The notes beneath the pieces were generated by a model. That model had not been told where the DNA came from. It saw only the letters and a program-made list of their open reading frames with translations, and searched no databases. A stretch of 64,000 nt of DNA from Leptospirales bacterium (GTDB lineage: Bacteria > Spirochaetota > Leptospiria > Leptospirales > Leptospiraceae): NCBI GenBank assembly GCA_013297885.1, contig JAAFIR010000025.1, forward strand, positions 1 to 64,000, in the 5' to 3' direction. Shown here piece after piece: positions 9,276-19,552 of the stretch. The position numbers were made by a program, and so were the translations under genes. The first letter of the stretch is position 1; every line of letters begins with the position of its first letter.

Positions 9276-10544
9276 TCAAACTGAAATTTCTAATCCTTCT
9301 CTTGTACTAATTTGAGAAACTAAAATTTCTTTTAACTGATTCTTTACTTCATAAAGTGAAATATACTTTAAACTATTTACTGAGTTCAAAGCAGAAATGG
9401 ATTGTAGTTTTTTACATCCATCGCGAAAAATTATTTTTTTTAGATTTTTTAGTTTTGAAATAGATTCAGGAATTTCTTCTAGTTCATCAGAATAAATAAC
9501 CAAACAACTGAGATTTTTATTAGTGAATAAACTCTCATGTAAAATTTTTAAGTTTTTAGTGAATAAAATTAATTCTTTTAGGTTGGTTAAATTTGAAATT
9601 GCACTTAAATCAACTTTTTTATGTGATTCAATTTGTAGGTTCTCTAAAGCACTAAACGTTTTTGCATTTTTTAATGAAGAAACTGACTCGATTGATTTTA
9701 TTTTTTTTAGACCTTTTAGAAGATCAGCATTTGGGGGTAAAGATTTCCAAATAAAAATTTTTTCTAAATTTTTTAAAGTATTTATAGTTTCAGGAAGTTT
9801 TTTGACATACAAAGAACCAAGAGATAGTTCTTTTAATTTGGGTAAATTTTTCAAACTTGAAATATCAGTAATGCCTTTCCTAGTCTCTTTCATGGTAAAT
9901 TTTTCTAATGCTTTTAATTCAGAAACTATGCTTGGAACTTTTGTTAAATTTTCTGAACGAATTTCTATATCTATTAAAGTATTTTTTAAATGTTTTAATA
10001 CATCCAAATTTTTTAAATTTCTAATAAAATACAAACTAAGAGCTTTAAGTTTTTGATTGTATTTTAATTCATTAGGTAAGGTTTTTATTTCATAACCATC
10101 TAAATATAACACTTCTAAATTCTTTAAATATTTTAGATTTGATAAATCTATTTTATTACTAGAATCTTTTAGCATTAATAAATTTAATTTTTTCAATTCA
10201 TTTAATTCAATTGGAATTTCTTTTAAATCTAAATTATCTAAAGTTAAACTATTCAAATTTTTTAAATACTTTAAACTTTCAAAGTTTTCTAAGTTTGCAA
10301 ATTTTGTCATACTTAAAAATTGTAAATCTCTAAAATATTTTAAAGATTCTGGAATTTTTGGTAGAACTAATTTTTTTAAATAATCAATATAACCATTAAA
10401 ACTTAAAGAAACAATTTTATTTTTATAAACTTGGAATTCATTTTCATAAATGGAATAAGTAAAACCAATTTCATTCTTTTTTTTTACTTCAATTCTTGTA
10501 AAAGTTTTATTTAATTCTTTTTCTAATTTTTTTATCTCTTCCAT
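9276..10544 (-). CDS. Leucine-rich-repeat protein
   Basis: 422 aa protein built mostly from irregular leucine-rich repeats with the pattern LKNLxxLxLxxxxLKxIPxxLxxL; clear units include LKNLNSLTLDNLDLKEIP, LKNLEVLYLDGYEIKTLP and LPKLKELSLGSLYVKKLP. The first 60 residues are a non-repeat cap. There is no signal peptide, so it is probably cytoplasmic and acts by protein binding; the partner is unknown. LRR proteins are common in leptospires, but most there are secreted. Its ATG directly abuts the stop codon of the upstream lipoprotein gene, indicating one transcript. Confidence 0.8.
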   Translation of the reverse strand: MEEIKKLEKELNKTFTRIEVKKKNEIGFTYSIYENEFQVYKNKIVSLSFNGYIDYLKKLVLPKIPESLKYFRDLQFLSMTKFANLENFESLKYLKNLNSLTLDNLDLKEIPIELNELKKLNLLMLKDSSNKIDLSNLKYLKNLEVLYLDGYEIKTLPNELKYNQKLKALSLYFIRNLKNLDVLKHLKNTLIDIEIRSENLTKVPSIVSELKALEKFTMKETRKGITDISSLKNLPKLKELSLGSLYVKKLPETINTLKNLEKIFIWKSLPPNADLLKGLKKIKSIESVSSLKNAKTFSALENLQIESHKKVDLSAISNLTNLKELILFTKNLKILHESLFTNKNLSCLVIYSDELEEIPESISKLKNLKKIIFRDGCKKLQSISALNSVNSLKYISLYEVKNQLKEILVSQISTREGLEISV

Positions 10545-11033
10545 TTAGGTATTATTTTCAGATAGTTTTTTTTGAATCAATTCTTTTTCTTCTTTTTTTA
10601 AAACATTTTCAAGTGTATAAAATAAATAAAATGGGAGATTTAAAGTTTCACATTCACAACTCTTTTGGGAACAATTTGCAATTAAATTTTTATCGTGGAT
10701 GTTTTCTAGAATTGTTTGAAATGGATTTTTTATTTTTTTTCTTTGGATTAAAATTTCATAAACAAAGATTTTTAAAACAGAATGATTTAGCTTTGTTAGT
10801 TCAAATAATTCGTCATTTGTTGCTTGTGTAAAAAGTTTTGAATATAATTTTTTTTGAGAATCAGTAAATTTATAATTCGGAATTTCATTTTGAAATGGAA
10901 TATCTTTTTCCAATTGAATAGCTAATTTTAAAATTTTTGTGCTAAGAATTAATTTTTCAAATTTATTTTCTTTAACATGAAAAACTGAACAAGAATTAAA
11001 AATTAAAATTAAATAGAAAAACTTTGATTTCAT
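10545..11033 (-). CDS. Small putative lipoprotein (162 aa)
   Basis: The N-terminus MKSKFFYLILIFNSC is a short signal peptide with a relaxed, spirochaete-style lipobox ending at Cys15. The mature part is helical and charged, with a Cys-rich patch NCSQKSCECET late in the sequence, which is unusual for a cell-envelope protein and might form disulfides. No family recognised. It is the first gene of a two-gene minus-strand transcript with the LRR protein, with no bases between stop and next start. Its upstream region (11034-11307) is shared divergently with tldD. Confidence 0.6.
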   Translation of the reverse strand: MKSKFFYLILIFNSCSVFHVKENKFEKLILSTKILKLAIQLEKDIPFQNEIPNYKFTDSQKKLYSKLFTQATNDELFELTKLNHSVLKIFVYEILIQRKKIKNPFQTILENIHDKNLIANCSQKSCECETLNLPFYLFYTLENVLKKEEKELIQKKLSENNT

Positions 11034-11307
11034 TATTTTGAATTAATATATTAAAGAGTTTGCTTTAGTCAAATTAACTTTTCACTATATTAATGAAACC
11101 TTATGTGATGAAAACTGAAACCCTTTTTTCACTTTAACTCTTATATGAGTTTGTATGGGTATTAGTGCTACAAAGTTAAGGGACTAGAAAATAATATATC
11201 AACTCAAATAAAATTGATTTAGCTAAAAAAAATTTGCCTTAACTAATTACTATAAATTCTAGTTTGCATTTTACTCAAATTCTAAAATCTAGGACTTGAG
11301 GGAATAA

Positions 11308-12690
11308 ATGGATAAATTAAAAGCTGAAAGAGTTTTGCAAGCAGGACTTGATCACAAAGCAGATTTTGTAGAATTATTTATTGAAGAAACTAGAAGTTCA
11401 GGAGTTTCTTTTACCAATAGAAAAGTAGAAACAGCAAATGCTGGAACTGAATTTGGAATTGGAATTAGATTAATTTATGGTACTGAAGTTTTTTATGCAT
11501 CAACATCAAATGATGAAGAAGAACATTTAATTTATCTTATCAAAACATTATCCAAAGCAAAATCAGATATTTCAAAAAAAGTTGAAACTGTATTTCAAAT
11601 TGCTGACAAGTCAGTCAGTTTCCAAAATAAAATTTTAATTGATCCAAGAACTGTGGGAGGTGAAAAAAAATTATCCTACTTAAAAAGAACTGATGAAGTT
11701 GCTCGTTCACTTTCCCCACTTGTAAAACAAGTTAGTGCACGAATTATTGATTCAGTCACTGATATTTTAATTTATAATTCAGAAGGTTTATCTGTAAAAG
11801 ATCATCGTGTGCTTTCTAGATTTTCTTTATCAGTTACTACTGAAAAAAACGGTGAAATTTTTTCTAGTTCAGAAGCACCTGGTGCTGGAATTGGTTTTGA
11901 ATTTTTTGATACACTTAACTTAGATAAACTCACTAAACAAGCAACAGAACGTTCATTAAGAATGCTTGATGCAGGTTATGCTACTGGAAAAAAAATGCCT
12001 GTGGTAATGGGATCTGGTTTTGGTGGAGTGATTTTTCATGAAGCTTGTGGTCATCCACTTGAAACAGAATCAATTCGAAAAAAAGCATCTCCGTTTTGTG
12101 ATAAACTGGGAACTATGATTGGACAATCTTGTTTAACTGCAGTTGATGAAGGATTTATTGAAAACTCTTGGGGCTCAATAGGAATTGATGATGAGGGTCA
12201 TGAAGTAGAAAAAACTGTTCTAATAGAAAATGGTGTATTAAAAAACTATCTTTCTGATAAAATTGGTTCAATGGAAACTGGAAGTAGAAGAACAGGTTCG
12301 GCGAGAAGAGAATCATACAAATATGCACCAGTTTCAAGAATGAGAAATACATATATTGATAAAGGTTCTGACGATTTTGAAAAAATGATTTTGTCTGTAG
12401 AAGATGGTTTGTACGCAAAAAAAATGGGTGGTGGCTCTGTTAATCCTGCAACAGGAGAATTTAATTTTGCTGTAGAAGAAGCATACCTCATTAAAAACGG
12501 AAAAATTACAGTTCCAGTTCGTGGAGCAACTTTAATAGGAAAAGGTGATGAAATTATTTCTAGAATTTCGATGGTAGGTAACGATTTAGAAATTACAGCT
12601 GGAATGTGTGGTGCATCTTCTGGTTCAATACCAGTTACTGTTGGACAACCCTCTTTAAAAGTAGATGAAATTTTAGTTGGTGGAAGATGA
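11308..12690 (+). CDS. tldD: Metalloprotease TldD
   Basis: Catalytic subunit of the TldD/TldE heterodimeric protease, which trims unfolded peptides and matures small peptides such as microcins. The 460 aa product carries the zinc motif HEACGHPLE (about 243-251) and the typical C-terminal core with GGGSVNPATGEFNF and AGMCGASSGSIP. Length matches the family. The start is preceded by GAGGGA. It overlaps the downstream tldE start by four bases, consistent with stoichiometric expression of the heterodimer. No peptide precursor gene is evident nearby, so a general proteolytic role is more likely. Confidence 0.95.
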   Translation: MDKLKAERVLQAGLDHKADFVELFIEETRSSGVSFTNRKVETANAGTEFGIGIRLIYGTEVFYASTSNDEEEHLIYLIKTLSKAKSDISKKVETVFQIADKSVSFQNKILIDPRTVGGEKKLSYLKRTDEVARSLSPLVKQVSARIIDSVTDILIYNSEGLSVKDHRVLSRFSLSVTTEKNGEIFSSSEAPGAGIGFEFFDTLNLDKLTKQATERSLRMLDAGYATGKKMPVVMGSGFGGVIFHEACGHPLETESIRKKASPFCDKLGTMIGQSCLTAVDEGFIENSWGSIGIDDEGHEVEKTVLIENGVLKNYLSDKIGSMETGSRRTGSARRESYKYAPVSRMRNTYIDKGSDDFEKMILSVEDGLYAKKMGGGSVNPATGEFNFAVEEAYLIKNGKITVPVRGATLIGKGDEIISRISMVGNDLEITAGMCGASSGSIPVTVGQPSLKVDEILVGGR

Positions 12691-14021
12691 AATTAACTGA
12701 AGCAATTGAATACATGTTTGAAGAAGCAAAAAAATTAAACCCAACTCAATTTGATATTTTAGGGGGATCATCTGAATCAAATGGAATTGAAGTGTTTGAG
12801 AAAAAAGTTAGCAATACTGAAATTTCAAATTCACGTGGAGTTGGCATCAGAGTTTTTTTAGAAAAAAGACCTGGTATTTCTTATACAGAAAAATTTACTA
12901 AAGAAGCAATAACTCAAACTGTAAAAGATGCATTTGAAAATGCAAAAATTACTGATGAAATGGATTTAGATCTACCTGAATATGAAAAAATTGATTATAA
13001 TGATTTTGGCTCTTATAATAAAGAATTGGAATCTGTTACAAACGAAGAAATGATTCAAATTTGTTTGGAGCTTGAAGCAAAGTCAAAAGAACTTTCGAAC
13101 AAAGTTCAAAATGTTCCCTATCTCGGAATGGGAAAATCAAATTCTGAATCTATGATTTTAAACTCAAAAGGTGTACGATACATTCAATATTCAAATGCAA
13201 TTTCAGCAGGAGTTGGAGTTGTTACAAAAGAAAATGAAAAAACTAAAATGGGATATTATGGAAAGTCTGGTCGCAAAATGAATATTTTTGATACTAGTTT
13301 AATTGCAAAAACTGCTGTTGATAGAGGCTTAGAGCTGTTAGATGCTGATAAAGTGGATTCAGGAAAATACAATGTGCTGTTTTCCAATCGAATCAGCTCT
13401 GGAATAATTGGAATGTTTTTATCTCCTTATTTTGCTGATGCTGTTCAAAAAGATCAGTCTAGATTAAAAGATAAAGTTGGTGAAAAAATTGCAGTTGATT
13501 TTTTAAATTTACATTTAGATCCACATCTAGAGGATTTTCCTGGCTCATCCCTCATTGACTCAGAAGGTGTTCCAACTAAAAAAATTTCTCTTATTGAAAA
13601 TGGTGTCTTGCAAACTTATTTATACAATTTAGAATCTGCAAAAAAAGCTGGTGTCAAACCAACAGGATCAGGAGTAAGATATTATTCTGGAAAAGCTTCT
13701 ACTGGTATCAGTAACTTATTTATTGAAAAAGGTAAATTATCACTTAATGAACAATTAAATTCATTTAAAGAAGTTTTGTATATTACTAAACTTGAAGGTT
13801 CAAGTGGGTGTTCAGCATTATCCGGCGAAATTTCAATTGGAGTTCAGGGATTACTTTATCGAAACGGAGAAAGAGTTCGTGCAGTTGATAATATCACACT
13901 CAGCACAAATTATTTTGACTTAATAAAAAAAATTCATTCTTTTTCAAACGAATACAATGATTCTTTTAGCTCGATGAAAGTTCCAGATATTTTAGTAGAA
14001 GATATTAATGTAGCAGGCTAA
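12687..14021 (+). CDS. tldE: TldE/PmbA protease partner subunit
   Basis: 444 aa homologue of TldD that lacks the HExxxH zinc motif, as expected for the non-catalytic partner. Family features include SRGVGIRVF, GSGVRYYSGKAS and a C-terminal SGEISIGVQGLLYRNGE segment. It begins with an ATGA overlap at the tldD stop. The gene is followed by a rho-independent-like hairpin at 14112-14138, ending this two-gene operon. Confidence 0.93.
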   Translation: MKLTEAIEYMFEEAKKLNPTQFDILGGSSESNGIEVFEKKVSNTEISNSRGVGIRVFLEKRPGISYTEKFTKEAITQTVKDAFENAKITDEMDLDLPEYEKIDYNDFGSYNKELESVTNEEMIQICLELEAKSKELSNKVQNVPYLGMGKSNSESMILNSKGVRYIQYSNAISAGVGVVTKENEKTKMGYYGKSGRKMNIFDTSLIAKTAVDRGLELLDADKVDSGKYNVLFSNRISSGIIGMFLSPYFADAVQKDQSRLKDKVGEKIAVDFLNLHLDPHLEDFPGSSLIDSEGVPTKKISLIENGVLQTYLYNLESAKKAGVKPTGSGVRYYSGKASTGISNLFIEKGKLSLNEQLNSFKEVLYITKLEGSSGCSALSGEISIGVQGLLYRNGERVRAVDNITLSTNYFDLIKKIHSFSNEYNDSFSSMKVPDILVEDINVAG

Positions 14022-14033
14022 AAATAGAAGACT

Positions 14034-14090
14034 TTTTTCAATTTTAACTTAGATTTTATGATAAATTAAATTTTTGTCAAAATTGAAAAA
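14034..14090. repeat. AT inverted repeat downstream of tldE
   Basis: TTTTTCAATTTT at 14034-14045 pairs perfectly with AAAATTGAAAAA at 14079-14090, twelve A/T-rich pairs around a 33-base loop. It lies between the tldE stop and the stronger GC-containing terminator hairpin. It may be an mRNA 3' structure or a chance palindrome in AT-rich DNA. Confidence 0.35.
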
Positions 14091-14111
14091 TTATTCCCTT
14101 TCAACTTTAAT

Positions 14112-14142
14112 CCCTATTCTTTTTTGGTAAGAATAGGGTTTT
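14112..14142 (+). terminator. Intrinsic terminator of tldD-tldE
   Basis: CCCTATTCTT (14112-14121) and AAGAATAGGG (14129-14138) form a perfect ten-base stem with a seven-base loop, followed by TTTT at 14139-14142. The T-run is short but the stem is strong for this genome, and the position after the last gene of the operon fits. The converging VWA-like gene ends at 14205. Confidence 0.7.
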
Positions 14143-14204
14143 GAAACATTTAGAAATAACAAAAAAGAATCTAAAATCTTAAAATCAATTTAAAAAATAT
14201 TTTT

Positions 14205-15740
14205 TTAATTTTTAATTTCTAAAACTCTACCTTTTACAAAACATTGAAATACAGAATTATTATTTACAAAATTTTTAATCTGTTTTGGTTCTAAAATCAA
14301 AAGTTTTGGAACGTCCTCAGTGTACACCTCAGTTTCTTTTCCAATATTATTCACACCTGAAGAAGAGAAATTATCTTTAATAAAACTAGTACGAATTGCA
14401 ATTTCTTGATCTATATATGAATCTGGTAGAGAATTGAAGTTTAACCAAAAAGAAGTCGATCCCATAGAAATAAGAACCTTAACTCCTGACCAGTTGGTAG
14501 TTTTATTAGATAAAGCTTTATCTAATTCCAATTTGATATTTGATTTAATCGAAAATTTTTCAGTGACTGGAGAAACAAGTTTAGAATAAATTTCAGAAAT
14601 ATTTGAAGGGTGAATAGAATCTACAATTGTAAAAACTCTATTCTCTTCAATTTTTTGCATAGAATTGAATTCTAAATCTTCAAAATTATTTTTTTCTCCA
14701 TCTTCAATATAAATGATTCTATCTTTTAAAAACAAAGTTTTATTACCTCTAGAAGTTTTTATCATTTGTGAATGGATTAAATTAGTATAATCTTTTGAAC
14801 TTACAGATCGAGAAGCCTTTTTGTGCAGACTAACAGATTTAAAATCAAAATAAGAACCAGAAATTAAACTAATTTGAAATCCAAGTTCTCTTATACCTTG
14901 AAGAGCAGAAATATATGTCGAGTCAGAATCTTTATTTGATTTTACATCAGTAAAAAAAATAAATTTTCTAGTTTTAATTTTTGAACTTAAAAGTTCAGAT
15001 TTTGCTTTTAAAAGCCCAGAAGTGATTCTGTCTAATCCAACTTCACCTGAAAATTTTAAATATTTAATTGTAGTTAATAATTCTTTGTGATTAAAATTTG
15101 GTTTAATAATTTTAGTTTCTGAATTTGAAATAGCTACAAGGCCAATTGCTACATCTCTAATACTTAAAGTTTCAATATAATCAAAAATATCTTTTAATTC
15201 TCGAGATAGTCCTCCAGATAAATCTAAACAAAAAATAATTTCATCTTTATTAGAAGACTCATATAGAATTTTATCTTTTGTTTTTGGTGTTAAAAATGAA
15301 AAAGCTTTTTTGGTATGTTTTTCTAAATTATTATAAAAATCTTTTTCGATTATACTTTCATGAGAAGAAATAACTTTCCCTCTACAAGAATAAACTTCTG
15401 TAAAAAATGAAATTTTATCATCGAATATTACTTCAGAATGAGCAATAAAATCTGAACTAAATTCTTCACAAATTCTACTTAAAAAAAGTTTGCTTGGTTT
15501 TCTATTTAATTCAATTGTTTGTTCAGAAATGAAAGATTTGACTTTATCAAATTCAGAAATATCTACTAAAAAATTTTCTTTAGCATAATAAGAAACTAAC
15601 TCAGAAAGACCTGTATCTAACTTGTCTTTTTTCTTTAAAGATGCAGGCTCTACTCCACTTACTGAACTTGGTAAAAAAGTAATTTCTCTAGAATGAAGTC
15701 CTACAATAAAAAAAAATAAGATGTATAAACTAAATTTCAT
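14205..15740 (-). CDS. Secreted protein with a VWA-like domain
   Basis: 511 aa protein with a cleavable N-terminal signal (residues about 1-18). The middle (about 165-300) has the pattern of a von Willebrand A fold: hydrophobic strand [12 protein letters not shown], helix, [10 protein letters not shown], a helix, [11 protein letters not shown] and ISLISGSYF. The MIDAS motif reads DLSGG instead of DxSxS, so the metal site may be altered. The C-terminal third is unrecognised. It overlaps the guaB stop by four bases (ATGA), so it is translated from the guaB message; a link in function to GMP synthesis is not apparent. Confidence 0.6.
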   Translation of the reverse strand: MKFSLYILFFFIVGLHSREITFLPSSVSGVEPASLKKKDKLDTGLSELVSYYAKENFLVDISEFDKVKSFISEQTIELNRKPSKLFLSRICEEFSSDFIAHSEVIFDDKISFFTEVYSCRGKVISSHESIIEKDFYNNLEKHTKKAFSFLTPKTKDKILYESSNKDEIIFCLDLSGGLSRELKDIFDYIETLSIRDVAIGLVAISNSETKIIKPNFNHKELLTTIKYLKFSGEVGLDRITSGLLKAKSELLSSKIKTRKFIFFTDVKSNKDSDSTYISALQGIRELGFQISLISGSYFDFKSVSLHKKASRSVSSKDYTNLIHSQMIKTSRGNKTLFLKDRIIYIEDGEKNNFEDLEFNSMQKIEENRVFTIVDSIHPSNISEIYSKLVSPVTEKFSIKSNIKLELDKALSNKTTNWSGVKVLISMGSTSFWLNFNSLPDSYIDQEIAIRTSFIKDNFSSSGVNNIGKETEVYTEDVPKLLILEPKQIKNFVNNNSVFQCFVKGRVLEIKN

Positions 15741-17263
15741 TCGACTCTCATCGTTGGGCTAGTATAGGAATATAAGCCATGAACAGATCCTTGGGCTTGA
15801 GCTGATTCAGTTCTTCTTTCGAACCTTAAATTTTCTTCTCTTAACCCTTTATGTAAATCAGGAATAGATTTATATCCCATATCTTGGAATGATTGTCTCA
15901 ATCCTTGAACTAAATAAGGAACTAAGTTTTGAACAGAACCTTTATCAACAACAGCTCCAGATACTCCTTGTGCTACTTTGATTTTTTGGCTTTCAGAAAA
16001 ATATCTTTTGTCTCCTCCAGCTTTCATGGCTTCTAGACTTGCCATTCCACGATATTTCTTTAACCTAATTCCATTTTCATAAAAATATTCACCTGGTGCT
16101 TCGTTTGTTCCAGCAAACATCGAACCCATCATACAAGTTGATGCCCCAATTGCTAATGCGTTTGCAATATCACCTATATTTGAAATCCCACCATCAGCAA
16201 TTACTGGTACATCAAACTGAGATGCATAATGTGATGTCATAAAAACTGCTGTTGCTTGTGCTCTTCCAACAGCCATTGTCTCTTGAGTAATACAAATTGA
16301 ACCAGGACCCATTCCAACTCTTAGTCCATCTGCACCTGCTTCAATTAAAGAACGGCTTTGCTCTTTTGTTACAACATTTCCCGCTACTACATCTAAATTT
16401 TTAAAATTCTTTTTGATATATTTAATCATATCAATTTGATAACTTGAATTTCCTTGTGCTGAATCAATAATTATTAAATCAACTCCAGCGTCATATAATT
16501 CTGAAACTCTTTCTCTTGATTCAGGTAAAGTAGAAACAGCAGCCCCAACTAAAAGTCTTTTATTCAAGTCTTTAGATGCATCAGGAAATTCTTTGTTCTT
16601 TTTTAAATCGGAGCGACTCACTAAAGCAACAAGTCTTCCGGAAACATCTACAATGGGAAGTTTACCTACTTTCTTAACACGCAAAATATTATTTGCTTCA
16701 TTTAAACTTATTCCAACCTCAGCAGTGATTAAATTTGAAGTCATTAATTTCCCAAGTTTTTGAGTTCTATCTTTTTCAAAATCAATATCTCTATTTGTGA
16801 CAATTCCAATTAGTTTGGAATTAAAAGTCCCATCTTCTGTAATTGGAATTCCGGAGAAGCCAAACTTTTCTTTAATATCATCTAAATCCTCTATAGAATT
16901 ATTTGGACTTAATATAATAGGGTCAGTGATAAAACCGTTTTCAAATCTTTTTACTTTTCTAACGAATTTTACTTGCTCTTCCAAAGTATTATTATAGTGT
17001 ATAATTCCAAGTCCACCTTGTAGAGCTAAAGCAATTGCCATAGCTGATTCAGTAACTGTGTCCATGGGTGAACTAATTAGGGGTCTTTTGATAGTGATAT
17101 TTTTACTAACTTTTGTTTCTAAATATACTTCTGATGGATTAAAATCTATAAATCCAGGCAGCACAAGAAAATCTCGATATGTGAGACCAATTTGTGCGGA
17201 GAATAACTGCTCGCCTGATAGTCCATCCGCTAAGGTTTTATTTTGTTTAATTATCGTACTCAT
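15737..17263 (-). CDS. guaB: IMP dehydrogenase GuaB
   Basis: Oxidises IMP to XMP with NAD+, the committed step of GMP synthesis. The 508 aa protein has the TIM-barrel core with [10 protein letters not shown], an inserted pair of CBS domains (about 113-225), the catalytic loop [10 protein letters not shown] with Cys324, and the flap region [10 protein letters not shown]. Length is normal. ATG 17263 has AAAGGA upstream. The gene is divergent from the PilZ-type gene, sharing a gap of about 70 bases, and is followed by a translationally coupled VWA-like gene. I saw no guanine riboswitch in the short leader. Confidence 0.97.
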   Translation of the reverse strand: MSTIIKQNKTLADGLSGEQLFSAQIGLTYRDFLVLPGFIDFNPSEVYLETKVSKNITIKRPLISSPMDTVTESAMAIALALQGGLGIIHYNNTLEEQVKFVRKVKRFENGFITDPIILSPNNSIEDLDDIKEKFGFSGIPITEDGTFNSKLIGIVTNRDIDFEKDRTQKLGKLMTSNLITAEVGISLNEANNILRVKKVGKLPIVDVSGRLVALVSRSDLKKNKEFPDASKDLNKRLLVGAAVSTLPESRERVSELYDAGVDLIIIDSAQGNSSYQIDMIKYIKKNFKNLDVVAGNVVTKEQSRSLIEAGADGLRVGMGPGSICITQETMAVGRAQATAVFMTSHYASQFDVPVIADGGISNIGDIANALAIGASTCMMGSMFAGTNEAPGEYFYENGIRLKKYRGMASLEAMKAGGDKRYFSESQKIKVAQGVSGAVVDKGSVQNLVPYLVQGLRQSFQDMGYKSIPDLHKGLREENLRFERRTESAQAQGSVHGLYSYTSPTMRVE

Positions 17264-17335
17264 GATTCATCCTTTATCACAATTAAAACTTTTTGGTTTG
17301 TATTGCAAGAGAAATTCTATTTGGAGAAACGAAAA

Positions 17336-18487
17336 TTGGATGTTATAGACAGAAAAATTCGAGATATTTTAGAAATAAATGACCCTGAAAAAAGGGTACT
17401 TATTTTTAAAAAGTATTTAGATAATGCAACAATGTTATGTAAAGAAACTAATTCTGAAATGAAAATCAAAGAAGCCAGTCCAGATGGGTTAAAATTAATT
17501 GTTGAGAAAATTGATGTAAATTTAGTTTACCAAAAAGGAAAAAGATATACACTTTCTAAAATTTTAGGAAGGTATATTGAAATTGAATGTGAAGTAGCAG
17601 GTGAAAAACCAGGTGGTTTAATATTATTTCGAGTTAAAAAAGTAAAAGTTTCACACAAAGATAGACATAACGATAGAGTCACACCTTTAGTAGATAAAGT
17701 TTGGGTTACAAATGTTCGTGCTAATGGAGTTACAATTGATACAAATTTTATAACTGTTCCAACTTTTATCAAAATTAATTTTACGGATTATGAAGCTAAA
17801 CTAAGAGATAAATTTGACTTTATTAAAATTGATATTTTTAAACCAGAATTAGAAACAAGATTTGATATTGTAAAACAATCTGGTAAAACTTTGTATATTG
17901 AAAATACACAAAAAAAAGAAAGTTATGAATCAATTGCAGAAGAAGATTTTATAAATGTAAATGAAGAATTTTTTGGAGAAGTTGATAAATTAAAAACTCT
18001 TTATAAACTTAGAGGAATTGTTTCTGAAGTTATCATGCCTGTAATTTATGTTAGCCCTTATAACGAAGCAATCCCATTTGGTTATGTTCATATCCAAAGT
18101 AAAGGAAAATTGATTGACCAAGACCAAGTGATGGATGTTAAAATTCTCACTTTTGAAATGATAGATAGAATCCGTGAATCAAATTTTATTTTGAACACAG
18201 GAAAATACCAAATCCTAGATATGTCTCCAACTGGAATGAGAATTCGAATTACAGATCCAGAATTAAAAAATAATCTCCCACATATTTCAATGTTCAATTG
18301 TGATATATTTTTTAAAATGCAATCTGCAGTAAACGTAAAATGCCAAATACGTTTTCTAGGAAAAGATGGAGAAGATTTAATTCTAGGATTACAGTTTATA
18401 GGTTTTAGAGAGGGTGATAAAGATAAATATATTAGTTCTTATAATCTTCTAAAAAATGGAAATAAATCTAAATTCAGAACTTTATAA
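17336..18487 (+). CDS. PilZ/DUF1577-like protein, possible c-di-GMP effector
   Basis: About 383 aa from TTG 17336, chosen because GGAG at 17323-17326 lies nine bases upstream; an in-frame TTG at 17243 would run into the divergent guaB gene. The C-terminal part (about 285-375) resembles a PilZ domain, with LNTGKYQILDMSPTGMRI and a late hydrophobic GLQFIGF strand. The N-terminal half has the layout I associate with leptospiral DUF1577 proteins. The usual RxxxR c-di-GMP motif is not obvious, so ligand binding is uncertain. No signal peptide. It converges with and overlaps the next gene by six bases. Confidence 0.6.
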   Translation: MDVIDRKIRDILEINDPEKRVLIFKKYLDNATMLCKETNSEMKIKEASPDGLKLIVEKIDVNLVYQKGKRYTLSKILGRYIEIECEVAGEKPGGLILFRVKKVKVSHKDRHNDRVTPLVDKVWVTNVRANGVTIDTNFITVPTFIKINFTDYEAKLRDKFDFIKIDIFKPELETRFDIVKQSGKTLYIENTQKKESYESIAEEDFINVNEEFFGEVDKLKTLYKLRGIVSEVIMPVIYVSPYNEAIPFGYVHIQSKGKLIDQDQVMDVKILTFEMIDRIRESNFILNTGKYQILDMSPTGMRIRITDPELKNNLPHISMFNCDIFFKMQSAVNVKCQIRFLGKDGEDLILGLQFIGFREGDKDKYISSYNLLKNGNKSKFRTL

Positions 18488-19393
18488 ATTATAATCTTTG
18501 ATCTTCCGATATAAAGTCCTCTCCGATATTCCAAGAATTTGTGCAGTTTTTTCTCGATTATGATTAAAAAATCTTAAATTTTCTTTTATGATTTCTTTTT
18601 CATAATCTTCTAATTTAATCCCAGTTTGAATTAGAATTTTTTTTGTTCTAAATTCATTTGAATATTCGATATAATCTTTTGGTAAATGTTTAATATCTAA
18701 AATTTTATCTTTAGAAAGCAAAATTATACCTTCAATAATATTTTCTAATTCAGATATATTATTTGGATAGTCATAATGTTTTAAAAAATGAATCAATTTA
18801 TCAGAAAGAGAATTAATTTTTTTTTTATATTTTAAGGAAAACTCTTTTAAAAAAAAATTTACAAAATACGGAATATCATCTTTTCTTTCTGAAAGTGATG
18901 GAAGATTAATTCTTACTAATTGAATTTTTTGAAATAAATCTTTTCTAAACTTACCGATTTTTAATTTTTCTAAAATTAAATTTGAACTTGAAAAAAAAAA
19001 TCTTCCTTCAAAAATTAACTTTATTTTTGATTCATTAGAATACTCTTTTTTTTCAATTAATTTAAATAAAATTGCTTGGGCTTCTTCTTTTAAATTTTCA
19101 ATTCCATCAAAATAAATAAAATCGGAGACAATTTTTTCATTTTTAGGGAATTCCAATTTTGTTACAGAAAATTTTTTTGATGCAATAATTAATTCATTTT
19201 CAAGATCATCTGAATGAAATTTGATTATTTTTTTTTGATTTAGAGTTGCTATTAAATTTACAAAAAAATCTTTCCCAACTCCATTTTCACCCACAAAAAA
19301 AATCGGTACATCAAGAAATAAAACTGATTCAAGTTTTTCTTTGACTTCTTTAATCGATTTTGAATTCCCTAAAATTACTTCTAATACTTTCAT
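18482..19393 (-). CDS. Degenerate sigma-54-activator-like regulator with Fis-type HTH
   Basis: 303 aa protein with the layout of a bacterial enhancer-binding protein core and no receiver domain. Seen: a Walker A-like GENGVGKDF (about 35-43), the conserved FRKDLFQKI...LPSLSERKDDIPYFV block (about 160-195) and a C-terminal Fis helix-turn-helix (NREKTAQILGISERTLYRK). The GAFTGA loop that contacts sigma-54 is absent, and the Walker B reads IYFDGIENL, lacking the catalytic Glu. It therefore probably cannot remodel sigma-54 holoenzyme and may act as a simple DNA-binding regulator. Divergent from comM; its target is unknown. Confidence 0.75.
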   Translation of the reverse strand: MKVLEVILGNSKSIKEVKEKLESVLFLDVPIFFVGENGVGKDFFVNLIATLNQKKIIKFHSDDLENELIIASKKFSVTKLEFPKNEKIVSDFIYFDGIENLKEEAQAILFKLIEKKEYSNESKIKLIFEGRFFFSSSNLILEKLKIGKFRKDLFQKIQLVRINLPSLSERKDDIPYFVNFFLKEFSLKYKKKINSLSDKLIHFLKHYDYPNNISELENIIEGIILLSKDKILDIKHLPKDYIEYSNEFRTKKILIQTGIKLEDYEKEIIKENLRFFNHNREKTAQILGISERTLYRKIKDYNL

Positions 19394-19552
19394 TTGATAC
19401 TTAACTAAAATTTGAAAATCTTTTTTTGGTCAAATCTGTTTTAAAAATTAAGTTATCGTTTTTAATTTTAAATTTATGAAAAAAACGAACTAAATGAAAA
19501 AAAATATTCATTAGAAATTCACTTCTGCCTATATAAATTTTAGGGGTAAAAA

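Noticed and set aside
9523-10056. 177-codon frame opposite the LRR gene
   Set aside because: Periodic Lys/Leu codons of the LRR gene read backwards give Phe/Lys-rich frames without stops; no ribosome site or domain.
17243-17335. Upstream TTG start for the PilZ/DUF1577-like gene
   Set aside because: It would overlap the guaB start and lacks a ribosome site, whereas TTG 17336 has GGAG nine bases upstream.
17264-17335. Guanine-type riboswitch upstream of guaB
   Set aside because: The gap is only about 70 bases and no conserved purine-riboswitch core was recognised.
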